Notes: generated by a model from the letters alone, not told the origin. 64,000 nt of DNA from Streptomyces sp. NBC_00539 (GCF_036346105.1 NZ_CP107811.1:4359501-4423500), one strand, 5' to 3'; shown: positions 35,285 through 45,059, counted from the stretch's first letter. Translations and numbers: made by a program.

Positions 35285-37696
35285 GTGACCGGCAACTCCA
35301 CGAGAAGGCGCACGCTGCGCACCGCGGCCATCGCCGTGACGCTGGCCGCCACCGCGGCCTCGGGCGCCTTCTTCACCACGGCACAGGCCGACCAGGGTCG
35401 GGGCAACGCGCCCGCAGCGGAACGCCAGGACCCGAGTGCTCCGAACAAGGAGCAGGTCCAGCACGACCTGCCCGGCCCGTTCAGCAAGCAGCAGGCGCAG
35501 GCCCGCGAAGCTGCCGTCGACCAGGTGCTGAGCGGCAAGAAGGCAGTCGAGCAGCGCGGGGCCTCCAAGGTCGTCAAGCTGGACGACAAGAAGTACGTCG
35601 AGCTGGGCCGCGAGAAGACCGACAAGATCTTCACGATCCTCGTCGAGTTCGGCGACCAGGTCGACAACACGACCATGTTCGACCCGGACGGCCCCAACGG
35701 CCCCAAGCCCCCGGCTCCTAAGTACGGCGGCACCCCGGGCCCGGCGCACAACACGATCGCGCAGCCCGACCGCGCGACGAACAACAGCACGGCCTGGCGC
35801 AAGGACTTCAGCCGCGACTACTTCCAGGACCTGTACTTCGGTACCGGCCAGGGCAAGAACTCGCTGAAGACCTACTACGAGAAGACCTCCTCGGGCCGCT
35901 ACTCCGTCGACGGCCAGGTCGCCGACTGGGTCAAGATCCCGTACAACGAGGCCCGTTACGGCTCGAACTACTGCGGCCAGACGAACTGCTCCAACGTCTG
36001 GGACACCGTCAAGGACGGCGTCAACGCCTGGGTCGACGCCCAGAAGAAGGCCGGCAAGACCGACGCCGAGATCAAGGCGACCCTGGCGCAGTACGACCAG
36101 TGGGACCGCAACGACTACGACGGCGACGGCAACTTCAACGAGCCCGACGGCTACATCGACCACTTCCAGATCGTCCACGCGGGCGAGGACGAGTCGGCCG
36201 GCGGCGGCGTGCAGGGCACCAGCGCCCTGTGGGCGCACCGCTGGTACGCCTACGGCACCGACGTCGGCAAGACCGGCCCGGCGAACAACAAGGCCGGCGG
36301 CACGCAGATCGGCGACACCGGCATCTGGGTCGGCGACTACACGATGCAGCCGGAGAACGGCGGCCTCGGCGTCTTCGCGCACGAGTACGGCCACGACCTC
36401 GGTCTGCCGGACCTCTACGACACCTCCGGCGGCGGCGACAACAGCGTCGGCTTCTGGTCCCTGATGTCGGCGGGCTCCTGGCTCGGCGACGGCAAGGAGT
36501 CCATAGGCAACCTCCCGGGCGACATGGACGCCTGGAGCAAGCTGCAGCTGGGCTGGCTGAACTTCGACAAGGCCAAGGCCGCGACGAACTCCACCCACAA
36601 GCTGGGCGTTTCCGCGTACAACACCAAGGACAAGCAGGCCCTGCTCGTCGATCTGCCGAAGAAGCAGGTCAAGACGGACATCGTCGCTCCCGCCGAGGGC
36701 TCCTCGCAGTGGTGGAGCAACATGGGTGACGACCTCAAGAACACCCTGACCCGCTCGGTCGACCTGACCGGCAAGTCCTCCGCCGCCCTGTCCCTCAAGA
36801 GCTGGTGGGACATCGAGCAGGACTACGACTTCCTGTACACCGAGGTGTCCACGGACGGCGGCGCCACCTGGACCGCCCTCGCCGGCACCGCCGACGGCGC
36901 GGCCCTCCCGGTCGACGCCTCCGGCGCCCCCTCGCTGACCGGCGCCTCCGGTGCCTGGAAGCAGCTGAACTTCCCGCTGGACGCCTACGCGGGCAAGAAG
37001 GTCGACCTCCGTTTCCGCTACCAGACGGACGGCGGCGCCGGCGGCAAGGGCTTCACCGCCGACGCGATCAACATCACCGCGGACGGCTCCACCCTGTTCA
37101 CCGACGGCGCCGAGAACGGCGACAACGGCTGGACCGGCAAGGGCTTCTCGCGGGTCGGCGCCGGCTTCACCAAGGAGTACGCGCAGTACTACCTGGCGGA
37201 GAACCGTCGCTACGTCTCGTACGACTCGACCCTCAAGGTCGGCCCGTACAACTTCGGCTTCGCCAACACCAAGCCGAACTGGGTGGAGCACTACCCCTAC
37301 CAGGACGGTCTGCTGATCTGGCTCTGGGACACCTCCCAGAAGGACAACAACACGAGCCAGCACCCCGGCTCGGGTCTGATCCTGCCGATCGACGCCAACG
37401 CCAAGCCGATGAAGTGGGCGGACGGCACCCTGCTGCGGAACAAGATCCAGCCGTACGACGCGACGTTCAGCGCGTACTCGACGGACGCCTTCACCCTGCA
37501 CAAGAACGGCGAGGCGCTGTTCCTCAAGCCGAAGCCCGCGAACCTCGTCTTCGACGACCACAAGGGCAAGTACTTCTACGACGAGAACCCGACCGGTTCG
37601 GTGAAGACCACTGACACCAACACCAAGATCAAGATCGCCAAGGAGCCGTACGACGGTCTCCAGATGACGGTCGAGGTCGGTCGCGCCGTGAAGTAG
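35285..37696 (+). CDS. Secreted M6-family metalloprotease, immune inhibitor A type
   Basis: 803 residues from GTG 35285. Signal peptide with basic head (NSTRRRTLRT) and hydrophobic core ending TTAQA (cleavage near residue 33). Propeptide, then the M6 catalytic domain with zinc motif HEYGHDLGLPDLYD (HExxHxxGxxD) around residue 366. After it comes an MAM/jelly-roll-like region (LSLKSWWDIEQDYDFLYTEV; DLRFRYQTDGGAGGKGF) typical of InhA proteases. Exported enzyme that degrades proteins outside the hyphae. Monocistronic, with its own long leader region and a terminator. Larger GTG/ATG extensions upstream would disrupt the signal peptide. Confidence 0.95.
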   Translation: MTGNSTRRRTLRTAAIAVTLAATAASGAFFTTAQADQGRGNAPAAERQDPSAPNKEQVQHDLPGPFSKQQAQAREAAVDQVLSGKKAVEQRGASKVVKLDDKKYVELGREKTDKIFTILVEFGDQVDNTTMFDPDGPNGPKPPAPKYGGTPGPAHNTIAQPDRATNNSTAWRKDFSRDYFQDLYFGTGQGKNSLKTYYEKTSSGRYSVDGQVADWVKIPYNEARYGSNYCGQTNCSNVWDTVKDGVNAWVDAQKKAGKTDAEIKATLAQYDQWDRNDYDGDGNFNEPDGYIDHFQIVHAGEDESAGGGVQGTSALWAHRWYAYGTDVGKTGPANNKAGGTQIGDTGIWVGDYTMQPENGGLGVFAHEYGHDLGLPDLYDTSGGGDNSVGFWSLMSAGSWLGDGKESIGNLPGDMDAWSKLQLGWLNFDKAKAATNSTHKLGVSAYNTKDKQALLVDLPKKQVKTDIVAPAEGSSQWWSNMGDDLKNTLTRSVDLTGKSSAALSLKSWWDIEQDYDFLYTEVSTDGGATWTALAGTADGAALPVDASGAPSLTGASGAWKQLNFPLDAYAGKKVDLRFRYQTDGGAGGKGFTADAINITADGSTLFTDGAENGDNGWTGKGFSRVGAGFTKEYAQYYLAENRRYVSYDSTLKVGPYNFGFANTKPNWVEHYPYQDGLLIWLWDTSQKDNNTSQHPGSGLILPIDANAKPMKWADGTLLRNKIQPYDATFSAYSTDAFTLHKNGEALFLKPKPANLVFDDHKGKYFYDENPTGSVKTTDTNTKIKIAKEPYDGLQMTVEVGRAVK

Positions 37697-37722
37697 TTCG
37701 GTAAAACCGCAGGTCAAAGCAT

Positions 37723-37758
37723 GATCGGCCGTCGCCCTCTAGCGGGCGGCGGCCGATC
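37723..37758. terminator. Terminator after the metalloprotease gene
   Basis: 15-bp stem GATCGGCCGTCGCCC / GGGCGGCGGCCGATC (one G-T pair), 6-nt loop, followed by GCGTTTA. Confidence 0.8.
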
Positions 37759-37809
37759 GCGTTTAGATGCGGGTCGGAAGTTGTCTTATTGACGGGGGAG
37801 CTGAAGATC

Positions 37810-38115
37810 ATGCCCGGTGGAGGTTTCGTCAGACTGCCTGGCGGCAGCGTGGTGGTCGCGCTCATGCTGCCCAGGCCGTCCGGCGAGGACGGGAACGTCC
37901 GCGTGCTCGTCCACGCCGCGAACCGGGCCCGCGCCCTGACCAGGCTGCGGAACCTCGGCATGCGCGCCGTCTACCTGCGGGGCAACGCCCATCCGCCCAC
38001 CCCCGATGAGGTCACCGCCGTCCTCCACCACCCGGACGGCCTCCTGTGGCGCTGCACCCCGGACCGCGCCCAGGAACTGTGGCACCCGATCGGCGCCCTC
38101 CTGCGGGGCGCGTAG
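37810..38115 (+). CDS. Small conserved hypothetical protein
   Basis: 101 residues from ATG 37810, GGGGGAG 10 nt before; an in-frame TTG at 37789 is a less likely start. No domain recognised. Composition is mixed, apparently an alpha/beta fold: SVVVALMLPRPSGEDGNVRVLVHAANRARALTRLRNLGMRAVYLRG gives strand-strand-helix-strand, followed by a helix (TPDEVTAVLHHPDGLLWR). No signal peptide. Convergent with pncA, stops separated by 6 bp. Function unknown. Confidence 0.78.
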   Translation: MPGGGFVRLPGGSVVVALMLPRPSGEDGNVRVLVHAANRARALTRLRNLGMRAVYLRGNAHPPTPDEVTAVLHHPDGLLWRCTPDRAQELWHPIGALLRGA

Positions 38116-38121
38116 GGCCCG

Positions 38122-38724
38122 CTACGCGCCGCCGAGCACCGGAGCGCCGGTGAGGCCCACGCCGGCCGTGCGGAGGTCCTCCAGGGCGCGGGCGGTGGTG
38201 TGCGGGGCGACGCCCGCCGTGAGGTCGAGCAGGACCTGTGTACGGAAGCCCTCGCGGGCCGCGTCCAGGGCGGTGGCCCGCACGCAGTGGTCGGTGGCGA
38301 TGCCGACCACGTCGACCTCCGTGACGCCCCGCTCCCGCAGCCAGTCGGCGAGGCCCGAGCCGTTCTCGTCCCGGCCCTCGAACCCGCTGTAGGCGGCCTC
38401 GTACGCCCCCTTGTCGAAGACGGCGGCGATGGCGCCGGAGGCCACGGCGGGGGCGAAGTTCGGGTGGAACCCGACGCCCTCGGTCCCGGCGACGCAGTGC
38501 ACCGGCCAGGTGGTCTCGTAGTCGGGCGCGGCCGGCGGGTGCGCGAAGTGCGGACCGGGATCGATGTGGTGGTCGCGCGTGGCGACGACGTGCCGGTAGC
38601 CCGGCGTGGCCTGCCCGATCAGCTCGGTGATGGCGGCGGCGACATCGGCCCCGCCGGTGACCGCGAGGCTGCCGCCTTCGCAGAAGTCGTTCTGTACGTC
38701 GACGACGATCAGTGCGCGGTGCAT
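38122..38724 (-). CDS. pncA: Nicotinamidase (pyrazinamidase)
   Basis: 200 residues. Hydrolyses nicotinamide to nicotinate and ammonia in NAD salvage. Catalytic triad visible: Asp9 in IVVDVQNDF, Lys105 in FDKGAYEA, Cys147 in IATDHCVRATALDA; metal site in ATRDHHIDPG. Full family length. Lies 141 bp downstream of pncB on the same strand, but a strong hairpin (38829-38858) separates them, so it may have its own promoter or depend on read-through. Product feeds PncB. Confidence 0.96.
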   Translation of the reverse strand: MHRALIVVDVQNDFCEGGSLAVTGGADVAAAITELIGQATPGYRHVVATRDHHIDPGPHFAHPPAAPDYETTWPVHCVAGTEGVGFHPNFAPAVASGAIAAVFDKGAYEAAYSGFEGRDENGSGLADWLRERGVTEVDVVGIATDHCVRATALDAAREGFRTQVLLDLTAGVAPHTTARALEDLRTAGVGLTGAPVLGGA

Positions 38725-38828
38725 GTCGCGTGTCCTTAGGTCGATGTGGTTGCCGCTGGGCGGGCTCTTCCCCCACCCCGCCCCTTCCCGAACCTGGGGC
38801 CCGGAGCCGGGGGGCCGGGCGGAGTGTG

Positions 38829-38858
38829 CCGGGGCCCGTCCGGGCGGACGGGCCCCGG
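38829..38858 (-). terminator. Hairpin between pncB and pncA
   Basis: Perfect 13-bp arms CCGGGGCCCGTCC / GGACGGGCCCCGG with loop GGGC, 7 bp after the pncB stop. Confidence 0.75.
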
Positions 38859-38865
38859 ACGGGGC

Positions 38866-40194
38866 CTAGACGTACTCCGTCGGGATCACGGCCTCGCCGC
38901 GCGAGAGCTGCGTCGCGGACAGCGGCAGGCCCGCCCGGGCCGCGAGGTGGCGCTCCCGGGCCGCCTCCAGGGGTTCGCGGGCCACCACCTCGCCGCCCTT
39001 GACCAGCTGGACCAGCAGCTGCCGGTCCGCCAGGGCCGTCGGTACCGGGCCCACGCCCACGACCTCCGCCTCCGCGACCCCCTCCGCGTCGACCCGGCGC
39101 GCCGCCCACTTGCGGCCGCCCAGCGAGGTCTTGCCGCCCGAGGACTTCTTCGCCACCGGCAGCAGCGGCGCCTTGGGGTCCGCCGACACCGCCCGGGCCA
39201 CCAGCTTGTAGACCATCGAGCAGGTCGGGTGCCCGCTGCCCGTCACCAGCTGCGTGCCGACCCCGTACGCGTCCACCGGAGCCGCCGCCAGCGAGGCGAT
39301 CGCGTACTCGTCCAGGTCCGAGGTGACCACGATCCGCGTCCCCGTCGCCCCCAGCTCGTCCAGCTGCTGGCGCACCCGGTGCGCGACCAGCAGCAGGTCC
39401 CCGGAGTCGATGCGCACCGCGCCCAGGCCCGTCCCGGCGACCTCCACGGCCGTCCGTACCGCCTCGGCGACGTCGTAGGTGTCCACCAGCAGGGTCGTGC
39501 CGCTGCCCAGCGAGGCCACCTGCGCGGTGAAGGCGTCGCGCTCGCTGTCGTGCACCAGGGTGAAGGCGTGCGCGCTGGTGCCGACCGTGGGGATCCCGTA
39601 GCGGAAGCCGGCCGCCAGGTCCGAGGTGGAGGTGAAGCCGCCGACGTACGCGGCGCGCGAGGCCGCCACGGCCGCCAGCTCGTGGGTGCGCCGGGCGCCC
39701 ATCTCGATCAGCGGCCGCCCGCCCGCCGCCGACGCCATCCGGGAGGCGGCCGCGGCGATCGCCGAGTCGTGGTTGAGGATCGACAGGACCACGGTCTCCA
39801 GCAGTACGCACTCGGCGAAGCTGCCCTCGACCCGCAGGACGGGGGAGCCGGGGAAGTAGACCTCGCCCTCGGGGTAGCCCCAGATGTCGCCCGAGAAGCG
39901 GTACGAGGACAGCCATTCCAGGGTCCGCGCGTCGATCACGGCCCGCTCGCGCAGGAACTCCAGTACGGCTCCGTCGAAGCGGAAGTTCTCCACCGCGTCC
40001 AGTACCCGTCCGGTGCCCCCCACGACGCCGTAGCGCCGCCCCTCGGGCAGCCGCCGGGTGAAGACCTCGAAGACCGAGCGCCGGTCGGCGGTGCCGTTGG
40101 CCAGCGCGGCCTGGAGCATCGTGAGCTCGTAATGGTCCGTGAAGAGCGCTGTCGACGGCACGTCCACCGGCAGGCCCAGGTCCGCAGGGTTCAT
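38866..40194 (-). CDS. pncB: Nicotinate phosphoribosyltransferase
   Basis: 442 residues. Makes nicotinate mononucleotide from nicotinate and PRPP (Preiss-Handler route). Recognised by TALFTDHYELTMLQAAL at the N-terminus, GGFTSTSDLAAGFRYGIPTVGTSAHAF (the segment with the His autophosphorylation region) and AVRIDSGDLLLVAHRVR. ATG 40194 has no Shine-Dalgarno but a TAGCAT -10 element ends 7 nt upstream, so the mRNA should be leaderless. A perfect palindrome at 40212-40236 overlaps the promoter and divides it from divergent clpS, indicating tight regulation. Confidence 0.96.
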   Translation of the reverse strand: MNPADLGLPVDVPSTALFTDHYELTMLQAALANGTADRRSVFEVFTRRLPEGRRYGVVGGTGRVLDAVENFRFDGAVLEFLRERAVIDARTLEWLSSYRFSGDIWGYPEGEVYFPGSPVLRVEGSFAECVLLETVVLSILNHDSAIAAAASRMASAAGGRPLIEMGARRTHELAAVAASRAAYVGGFTSTSDLAAGFRYGIPTVGTSAHAFTLVHDSERDAFTAQVASLGSGTTLLVDTYDVAEAVRTAVEVAGTGLGAVRIDSGDLLLVAHRVRQQLDELGATGTRIVVTSDLDEYAIASLAAAPVDAYGVGTQLVTGSGHPTCSMVYKLVARAVSADPKAPLLPVAKKSSGGKTSLGGRKWAARRVDAEGVAEAEVVGVGPVPTALADRQLLVQLVKGGEVVAREPLEAARERHLAARAGLPLSATQLSRGEAVIPTEYV

Positions 40195-40201
40195 GTCACG
40201 G

Positions 40202-40207
40202 ATGCTA
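40202..40207 (-). promoter_or_regulatory. -10 element TAGCAT of pncB (leaderless)
   Basis: TAGCAT on the minus strand, 7 nt before the pncB ATG. With an 18-nt spacer the -35 would be TCGTCA inside the palindrome at 40212-40236. Confidence 0.55.
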
Positions 40208-40211
40208 GCGC

Positions 40212-40236
40212 ACATCTCGTCAGAGTGACGAGATGT
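40212..40236. promoter_or_regulatory. Perfect operator palindrome between pncB and clpS
   Basis: ACATCTCGTCA, 3-nt spacer GAG, TGACGAGATGT: 11-bp arms without mismatch. It covers the spacer and -35 of the pncB promoter, so a dimeric repressor bound here would shut pncB off. Sequence does not match the NrtR, Rex, DasR or LexA sites known to me. Confidence 0.8.
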
Positions 40237-40274
40237 AGGGCCGGTTTGTGCGACGGGCCCGTCACAGTGGCAGC

Positions 40275-40589
40275 ATGGGACGGGTGAGTGTTGCTCCCAT
40301 TGAGATCGAACGCACCGAATCGGCCGAAGAGACCTCCGCGGTCCCCGAACCCGACGTCCCGTGGGTGACCCTGGTGCACAACGACCCGGTCAACCTCATG
40401 AGCTACGTGACGTACGTGTTCCAGGCGTACTTCGGCTACCCCAAGGACAAGGCGAACCGGCTGATGCTCGACGTCCACCACAAGGGCCGGGCGGTCGTGT
40501 CCAGCGGCACCCGCGAGGAGATGGAACGGGACGTGCAGGCCATGCACGGCTACGGGCTCTGGGCGACGCTGTCGCAGGACCGCGGCTGA
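40275..40589 (+). CDS. clpS: ATP-dependent Clp protease adaptor ClpS
   Basis: 104 residues. Delivers N-end-rule substrates to ClpA/ClpC-type unfoldases. Family core: [47 protein letters not shown], with HNDPVN (Asn-Asp pair that binds the N-degron) and the His/Met of the pocket. The first about 33 residues are an acidic flexible arm. A GTG at 40284 is an alternative start. Coupled to the next gene by a one-base overlap (TGATG); same ClpS-DUF2017 pair as in mycobacteria. Confidence 0.95.
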   Translation: MGRVSVAPIEIERTESAEETSAVPEPDVPWVTLVHNDPVNLMSYVTYVFQAYFGYPKDKANRLMLDVHHKGRAVVSSGTREEMERDVQAMHGYGLWATLSQDRG

Positions 40590-41221
40590 TGGGCACCTTC
40601 GAGTCCCGCAAGGGCGGCGGCGCGGCGATCGCGCTCGACGACATCGAGATCTCCATCCTGCGCTCCCTGGCCGTGCAGCTGCTGGAGCTGATCGGTCCGG
40701 GCGAACCGGAACCCGCGGCGGACGCCGACCCGCTGGCCGTGCTGTTCGCCTCGGACGGCCCGACCGAGCCCCCGTCCGACCCGGCGCTCGCCCGCCTCTT
40801 CCCCGACGCGTACGGCGCGGGGCCGGACGCGCGGGACGGCTCCGGGAACGGCCCGCAGGGCGCTCTCCCCGACGCCGAGGCGCAGGAGCTGCGGGCCCGC
40901 TCGGCCGAGTTCCGCCGCTTCACCGAGAACGACCTGCGCACCCGCAAGCGGGAGGACGCGCTGGCCGTCGTCCACAGCCTCAACGGGCTCACCCCGGCCG
41001 GGGACGGCGCGGCCGTACTGGAGCTGACCGGGGAGCTCCCGCTGCGCTGGCTCGGCGCGCTCAACGACCTGCGCCTGACCATCGCCGCCCGGCTGGAGAT
41101 CACCGAGGACGACGAGAGCGCGGCGCTGTTCCGGCTGCCGGACGACGATCCGCGCAAGCCGATGGTGATGGCGTACCTGTGGCTCGGCGGGCTCCAGGAG
41201 AGCCTGATCGAGACCCTCTGA
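40589..41221 (+). CDS. DUF2017 family protein
   Basis: 210 residues of unknown function, conserved beside clpS across actinobacteria. Recognisable parts: GGAAIALDDIEISILRSLAVQLLELI at the N-terminus, LRARSAEFRRFTENDLRTRKREDALAVVHSL in the middle, and RWLGALNDLRLTIAARLEITEDDE near the end. Mostly helical, cytosolic. Starts on the TGATG overlap with clpS, suggesting the two proteins function together, perhaps in regulated proteolysis. Confidence 0.92.
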   Translation: MGTFESRKGGGAAIALDDIEISILRSLAVQLLELIGPGEPEPAADADPLAVLFASDGPTEPPSDPALARLFPDAYGAGPDARDGSGNGPQGALPDAEAQELRARSAEFRRFTENDLRTRKREDALAVVHSLNGLTPAGDGAAVLELTGELPLRWLGALNDLRLTIAARLEITEDDESAALFRLPDDDPRKPMVMAYLWLGGLQESLIETL

Positions 41222-41248
41222 GCGCACCTCTCGCCCGGTGGCGGCTCT

Positions 41249-41263
41249 GTTCGCTCAGCGAAC
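41249..41263. promoter_or_regulatory. Perfect 7-bp palindrome GTTCGCT-C-AGCGAAC
   Basis: 15-bp palindrome in the 324-bp gap between the DUF2017 gene and the permease gene, 18 bp before another perfect inverted repeat. Size and symmetry fit a repressor operator (IclR or GntR type sites look like this), but no regulator gene adjoins it. Confidence 0.5.
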
Positions 41264-41280
41264 GCTCAAATCCGGATAAC

Positions 41281-41311
41281 GATCAGATCACCGCGATGCG
41301 GTGATCTGATC
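41281..41311. terminator. Perfect 14-bp inverted repeat, terminator or operator
   Basis: GATCAGATCACCGC / GCGGTGATCTGATC with a 3-nt loop (GAT), 60 bp after the DUF2017 stop and 235 bp before the permease. No U-run; unusually AT-rich for a Streptomyces terminator, so an operator for the permease is an equal alternative. The remaining 230 bp up to the permease show no gene. Confidence 0.5.
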
Positions 41312-41545
41312 TGTTCCGGGGCCCATGTCCTGATTTGGCTGTGCGGTGCGCCACATTCCACCCTCTCGATCACCCGTAAGCACGTGATAAATCTTCACGA
41401 CCGCCGACGGGACGCCACCCATGTCCCCCGGCTCGCTTGAACCGGCTGATCGCCGGCGTGCAACTCCATCCGTATCCGGGGGGATCGAGGACCCGATCCG
41501 CAGCCATCGCAGGCGCGGGTCGGCGTGGAGAAAGGCGCACCAGAC

Positions 41546-42988
41546 ATGACCTCTGTGCAGGTCGAGCAGCACGACAAGAAGCCCGGCGCGGACGCCGGGC
41601 CCGAGGGTGGCGGCGAGGGGTACCACCGCGCGCTCGGAGCCCGTCAGATCCAGATGATCGCGATCGGCGGTGCCATCGGCACCGGCCTGTTCCTGGGCGC
41701 GGGCAAGGCCATCTCCAAGGCCGGCCCCAGCCTGATCCTGGCCTACGCCATCGCGGGCCTTGTCATCTTCTTCATCATGCGGGCCCTGGGCGAGCTGCTC
41801 ATGTACCGCCCGGTCTCCGGCTCCTTCTCGGACTACGCCCGCGAGTTCCTGGGCCCCTTCTGGGGGTACGTGACCGGCTGGACGTACTGGCTGTTCTGGG
41901 TGGTCACCGGCATCACGGAGGTCACCGCCGCCGCGCAGTACATGTCGTACTGGACCCACGACAGCTTCCCGCAATGGGCGTACGCGCTGATCTTCACCGT
42001 CGTCCTGTACGCCGCCAACCTGATCTCCGTGAAGCTCTTCGGTGAGCTGGAGTTCTGGTTCTCCATGGTCAAGGTCACCGCCATCGTCGGCATGATCCTG
42101 ATCTGCGCCGGCATCCTCACCCTCGGGTTCTCCGACGCCGCCGACACCGCGACCGTCGCCAACCTGTGGAGCGACGGCGGCTTCTTCCCCAAGGGCATCG
42201 GCGGCACGCTGATGACCCTCCAGATCGTCATGTTCGCCTTCCTCGCGGTCGAGCTGGTCGGCGTCACCGCCGGCGAGTCGAAGGACCCCGAGAAGACCCT
42301 CCCCAAGGCCATCAACACCGTGCCGTGGCGGATCGCCGTCTTCTACGTCGGCGCGCTGATCATGATCCTGTCGGTCGTCCCGTGGCACGAGTTCCAGCCC
42401 GGCGTCAGCCCCTTCGTCGCCGCCTTCGAGAAGATGGGCCTCGGCGTCGGCGCCGCCATCGTCAACTTCGTGGTGCTCACCGCCGCCCTGTCGTCCTGCA
42501 ACTCCGGCATGTACTCCACCGGCCGCATGCTGCGCGACCTCGCGCTCAACGGCCAGGGCCCGAAGGTCTTCACCAAGCTGACCAAGAGCGGCACCCCGCT
42601 CGTCGGCACCACCTTCTCCGCCGCGCTGATGCTGGTGGGCGTCTGGATCAATTACGTCGCCCCGGGCAAGGCCTTCGACTACGTCGTCTCCTTCGCCACC
42701 ATCTCCGGCATGTGGGCCTGGATCATGATCCTGGTCTGCCAGATCCGCTACCGGGCCGCCTCCGACCGCGGCGACCTGCCGAAGTCCCCGTTCCGGGCGC
42801 CCGGAGCCCCGTACACCAGCTGGTTCGCGCTCCTGTTCATCGTCATGGTCATCGTGATGATGGGCGCCGACAAGGACTCCCGCGTCTCGCTCTACTGCGC
42901 CCCCCTGTGGGGTGCCATCCTGGGCGTCTCGTACCTGTTCCTGAAGTCCCGCAACCCGCGCGGTGCGGCCTTCACCAAGGCCGAGTAG
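41546..42988 (+). CDS. Amino acid permease (APC superfamily, AAT family, CycA/GabP-like)
   Basis: 480 residues, 12 helices. Family start YHRALGARQIQMIAIGGAIGTGLFLGAG (helix 1 with the GxIGTGLF substrate loop), then ALGELLMYRPVSGSFSDYAREFLGPFWGYVTGWTYW, and VGVTAGESKDPEKTLPKAINTVPWRI, all typical of the D-Ala/D-Ser/Gly and aromatic amino acid symporters. Substrate cannot be read exactly; best resemblance is to CycA-type glycine/alanine transporters. ATG 41546 with GGAGAAAGG 10 nt upstream; an in-frame GTG at 41525 overlaps that site. Inserted into the conserved clpS-mec block. Confidence 0.93.
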   Translation: MTSVQVEQHDKKPGADAGPEGGGEGYHRALGARQIQMIAIGGAIGTGLFLGAGKAISKAGPSLILAYAIAGLVIFFIMRALGELLMYRPVSGSFSDYAREFLGPFWGYVTGWTYWLFWVVTGITEVTAAAQYMSYWTHDSFPQWAYALIFTVVLYAANLISVKLFGELEFWFSMVKVTAIVGMILICAGILTLGFSDAADTATVANLWSDGGFFPKGIGGTLMTLQIVMFAFLAVELVGVTAGESKDPEKTLPKAINTVPWRIAVFYVGALIMILSVVPWHEFQPGVSPFVAAFEKMGLGVGAAIVNFVVLTAALSSCNSGMYSTGRMLRDLALNGQGPKVFTKLTKSGTPLVGTTFSAALMLVGVWINYVAPGKAFDYVVSFATISGMWAWIMILVCQIRYRAASDRGDLPKSPFRAPGAPYTSWFALLFIVMVIVMMGADKDSRVSLYCAPLWGAILGVSYLFLKSRNPRGAAFTKAE

Positions 42989-43020
42989 ACGCAGGCGCCC
43001 CGCGGCGTCCGTCCACCATT

Positions 43021-43059
43021 CGGGCCCTCCCGTACCACTCCTCGGTACGGGAGGGCCCG
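43021..43059. terminator. Terminator after the permease
   Basis: Perfect 16-bp arms CGGGCCCTCCCGTACC / GGTACGGGAGGGCCCG, 7-nt loop, followed by TCTGTTT. Confidence 0.88.
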
Positions 43060-43065
43060 TCTGTT

Positions 43066-43071
43066 TATCCT
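43066..43071 (+). promoter_or_regulatory. -10 element TATCCT of mec (leaderless)
   Basis: TATCCT ends 7 nt before the mec ATG at 43079; no ribosome binding site. It sits directly after the permease terminator. Confidence 0.55.
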
Positions 43072-43078
43072 GTCGCTC

Positions 43079-43501
43079 ATGCTGACCCTCACCCAGGCCC
43101 TGTACGACCAGATCGTGGAACACGCCCGCAAGGACCACCCCGACGAGGCCTGCGGGGTCGTGGCCGGCCCGGCCGGAACCGACCGGCCCGAGCGCTTCAT
43201 CCCGATGCTGAACGCCGCCCGCTCGCCCACGTTCTACGAGTTCGACTCCAAGGACCTGCTGCGGCTCTACCGCGAGCTGGACGACCGGGACGAGGAACCG
43301 GTGATCGTCTACCACTCGCACACCGCGACCGAGGCCTACCCCTCGCGCACCGACGTCACCTACGCGAACGAGCCCGCGGCGCACTACGTCCTCGTCTCCA
43401 CCGCCGACCACGACGGCCTCGGGGAGTTCCAGTTCCGCTCCTACCGCATCGTCGACGGAGTGATCACCGAGGAAGAAGTGCAGGTCGTGGCGGCCTACTG
43501 A
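43079..43501 (+). CDS. mec: JAMM metalloprotease Mec, CysO-cysteine hydrolase
   Basis: 140 residues. Zn-dependent JAMM (M67) peptidase that releases cysteine from the C-terminus of CysO in the thiocarboxylate cysteine pathway. Motif residues: Glu23 in DEACGVVAG, His79 and His81 in YHSHTATEAYPSRTD, Asp92. The leaderless start is at 43079. cysO and cysM follow 300 bp downstream after a leader peptide, so mec is transcribed separately here. It probably also trims the Ser-Lys extension of this CysO (see 43801). Confidence 0.94.
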   Translation: MLTLTQALYDQIVEHARKDHPDEACGVVAGPAGTDRPERFIPMLNAARSPTFYEFDSKDLLRLYRELDDRDEEPVIVYHSHTATEAYPSRTDVTYANEPAAHYVLVSTADHDGLGEFQFRSYRIVDGVITEEEVQVVAAY

Positions 43502-43566
43502 CCAGCATGTGAGCGCCCGGAGTCCACGATGCGGGATCACACTCCAAACGGGGGACCGGGAATCGT

Positions 43567-43572
43567 TAACAT
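43567..43572 (+). promoter_or_regulatory. -10 element TAACAT of the cysteine leader peptide unit
   Basis: TAACAT ends 6 nt before the ATG at 43579, without ribosome binding site: the leader peptide should be translated from a leaderless mRNA. Confidence 0.5.
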
Positions 43573-43578
43573 GACCGC

Positions 43579-43689
43579 ATGGTTTCCCACGACGTGAGCA
43601 ACGAGACGCCCGGCAGGCCGCTGCTGCTCGTGGCGCGGCTGCACGTCGACCTGTGCCGCCTCGCAAGCGCCATCTGTCCTGCTGCCTGA
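43579..43689 (+). CDS. Cysteine-containing leader peptide upstream of cysO-cysM
   Basis: 36 residues, too short for most gene callers. C-terminal part RLHVDLCRLASAICPAA is the conserved actinobacterial putative leader peptide motif found before sulfur-assimilation genes; Cys codons at positions 26 and 33. The frame starts at a leaderless ATG and ends 111 bp before cysO. In mycobacteria short leaderless cysteine-codon ORFs of this kind act as cysteine-responsive attenuators: slow translation at Cys codons lets downstream genes be expressed. The same role is inferred here, fitting the cysteine-synthesis genes that follow. I did not find a clear terminator hairpin in the 111-bp gap. Confidence 0.82.
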   Translation: MVSHDVSNETPGRPLLLVARLHVDLCRLASAICPAA

Positions 43690-43775
43690 GCACGAGCACC
43701 ACAGCCCTGCCGCGCGGGGGGCGCCACGCGCACTCGACCCCGCCCGCCCCCTCCGCACGCCCCTTCACGCTTTGA

Positions 43776-45038
<1,263 letters not shown>

Positions 45039-45059
45039 TCCCGGCCGGGCCCGCCACAG

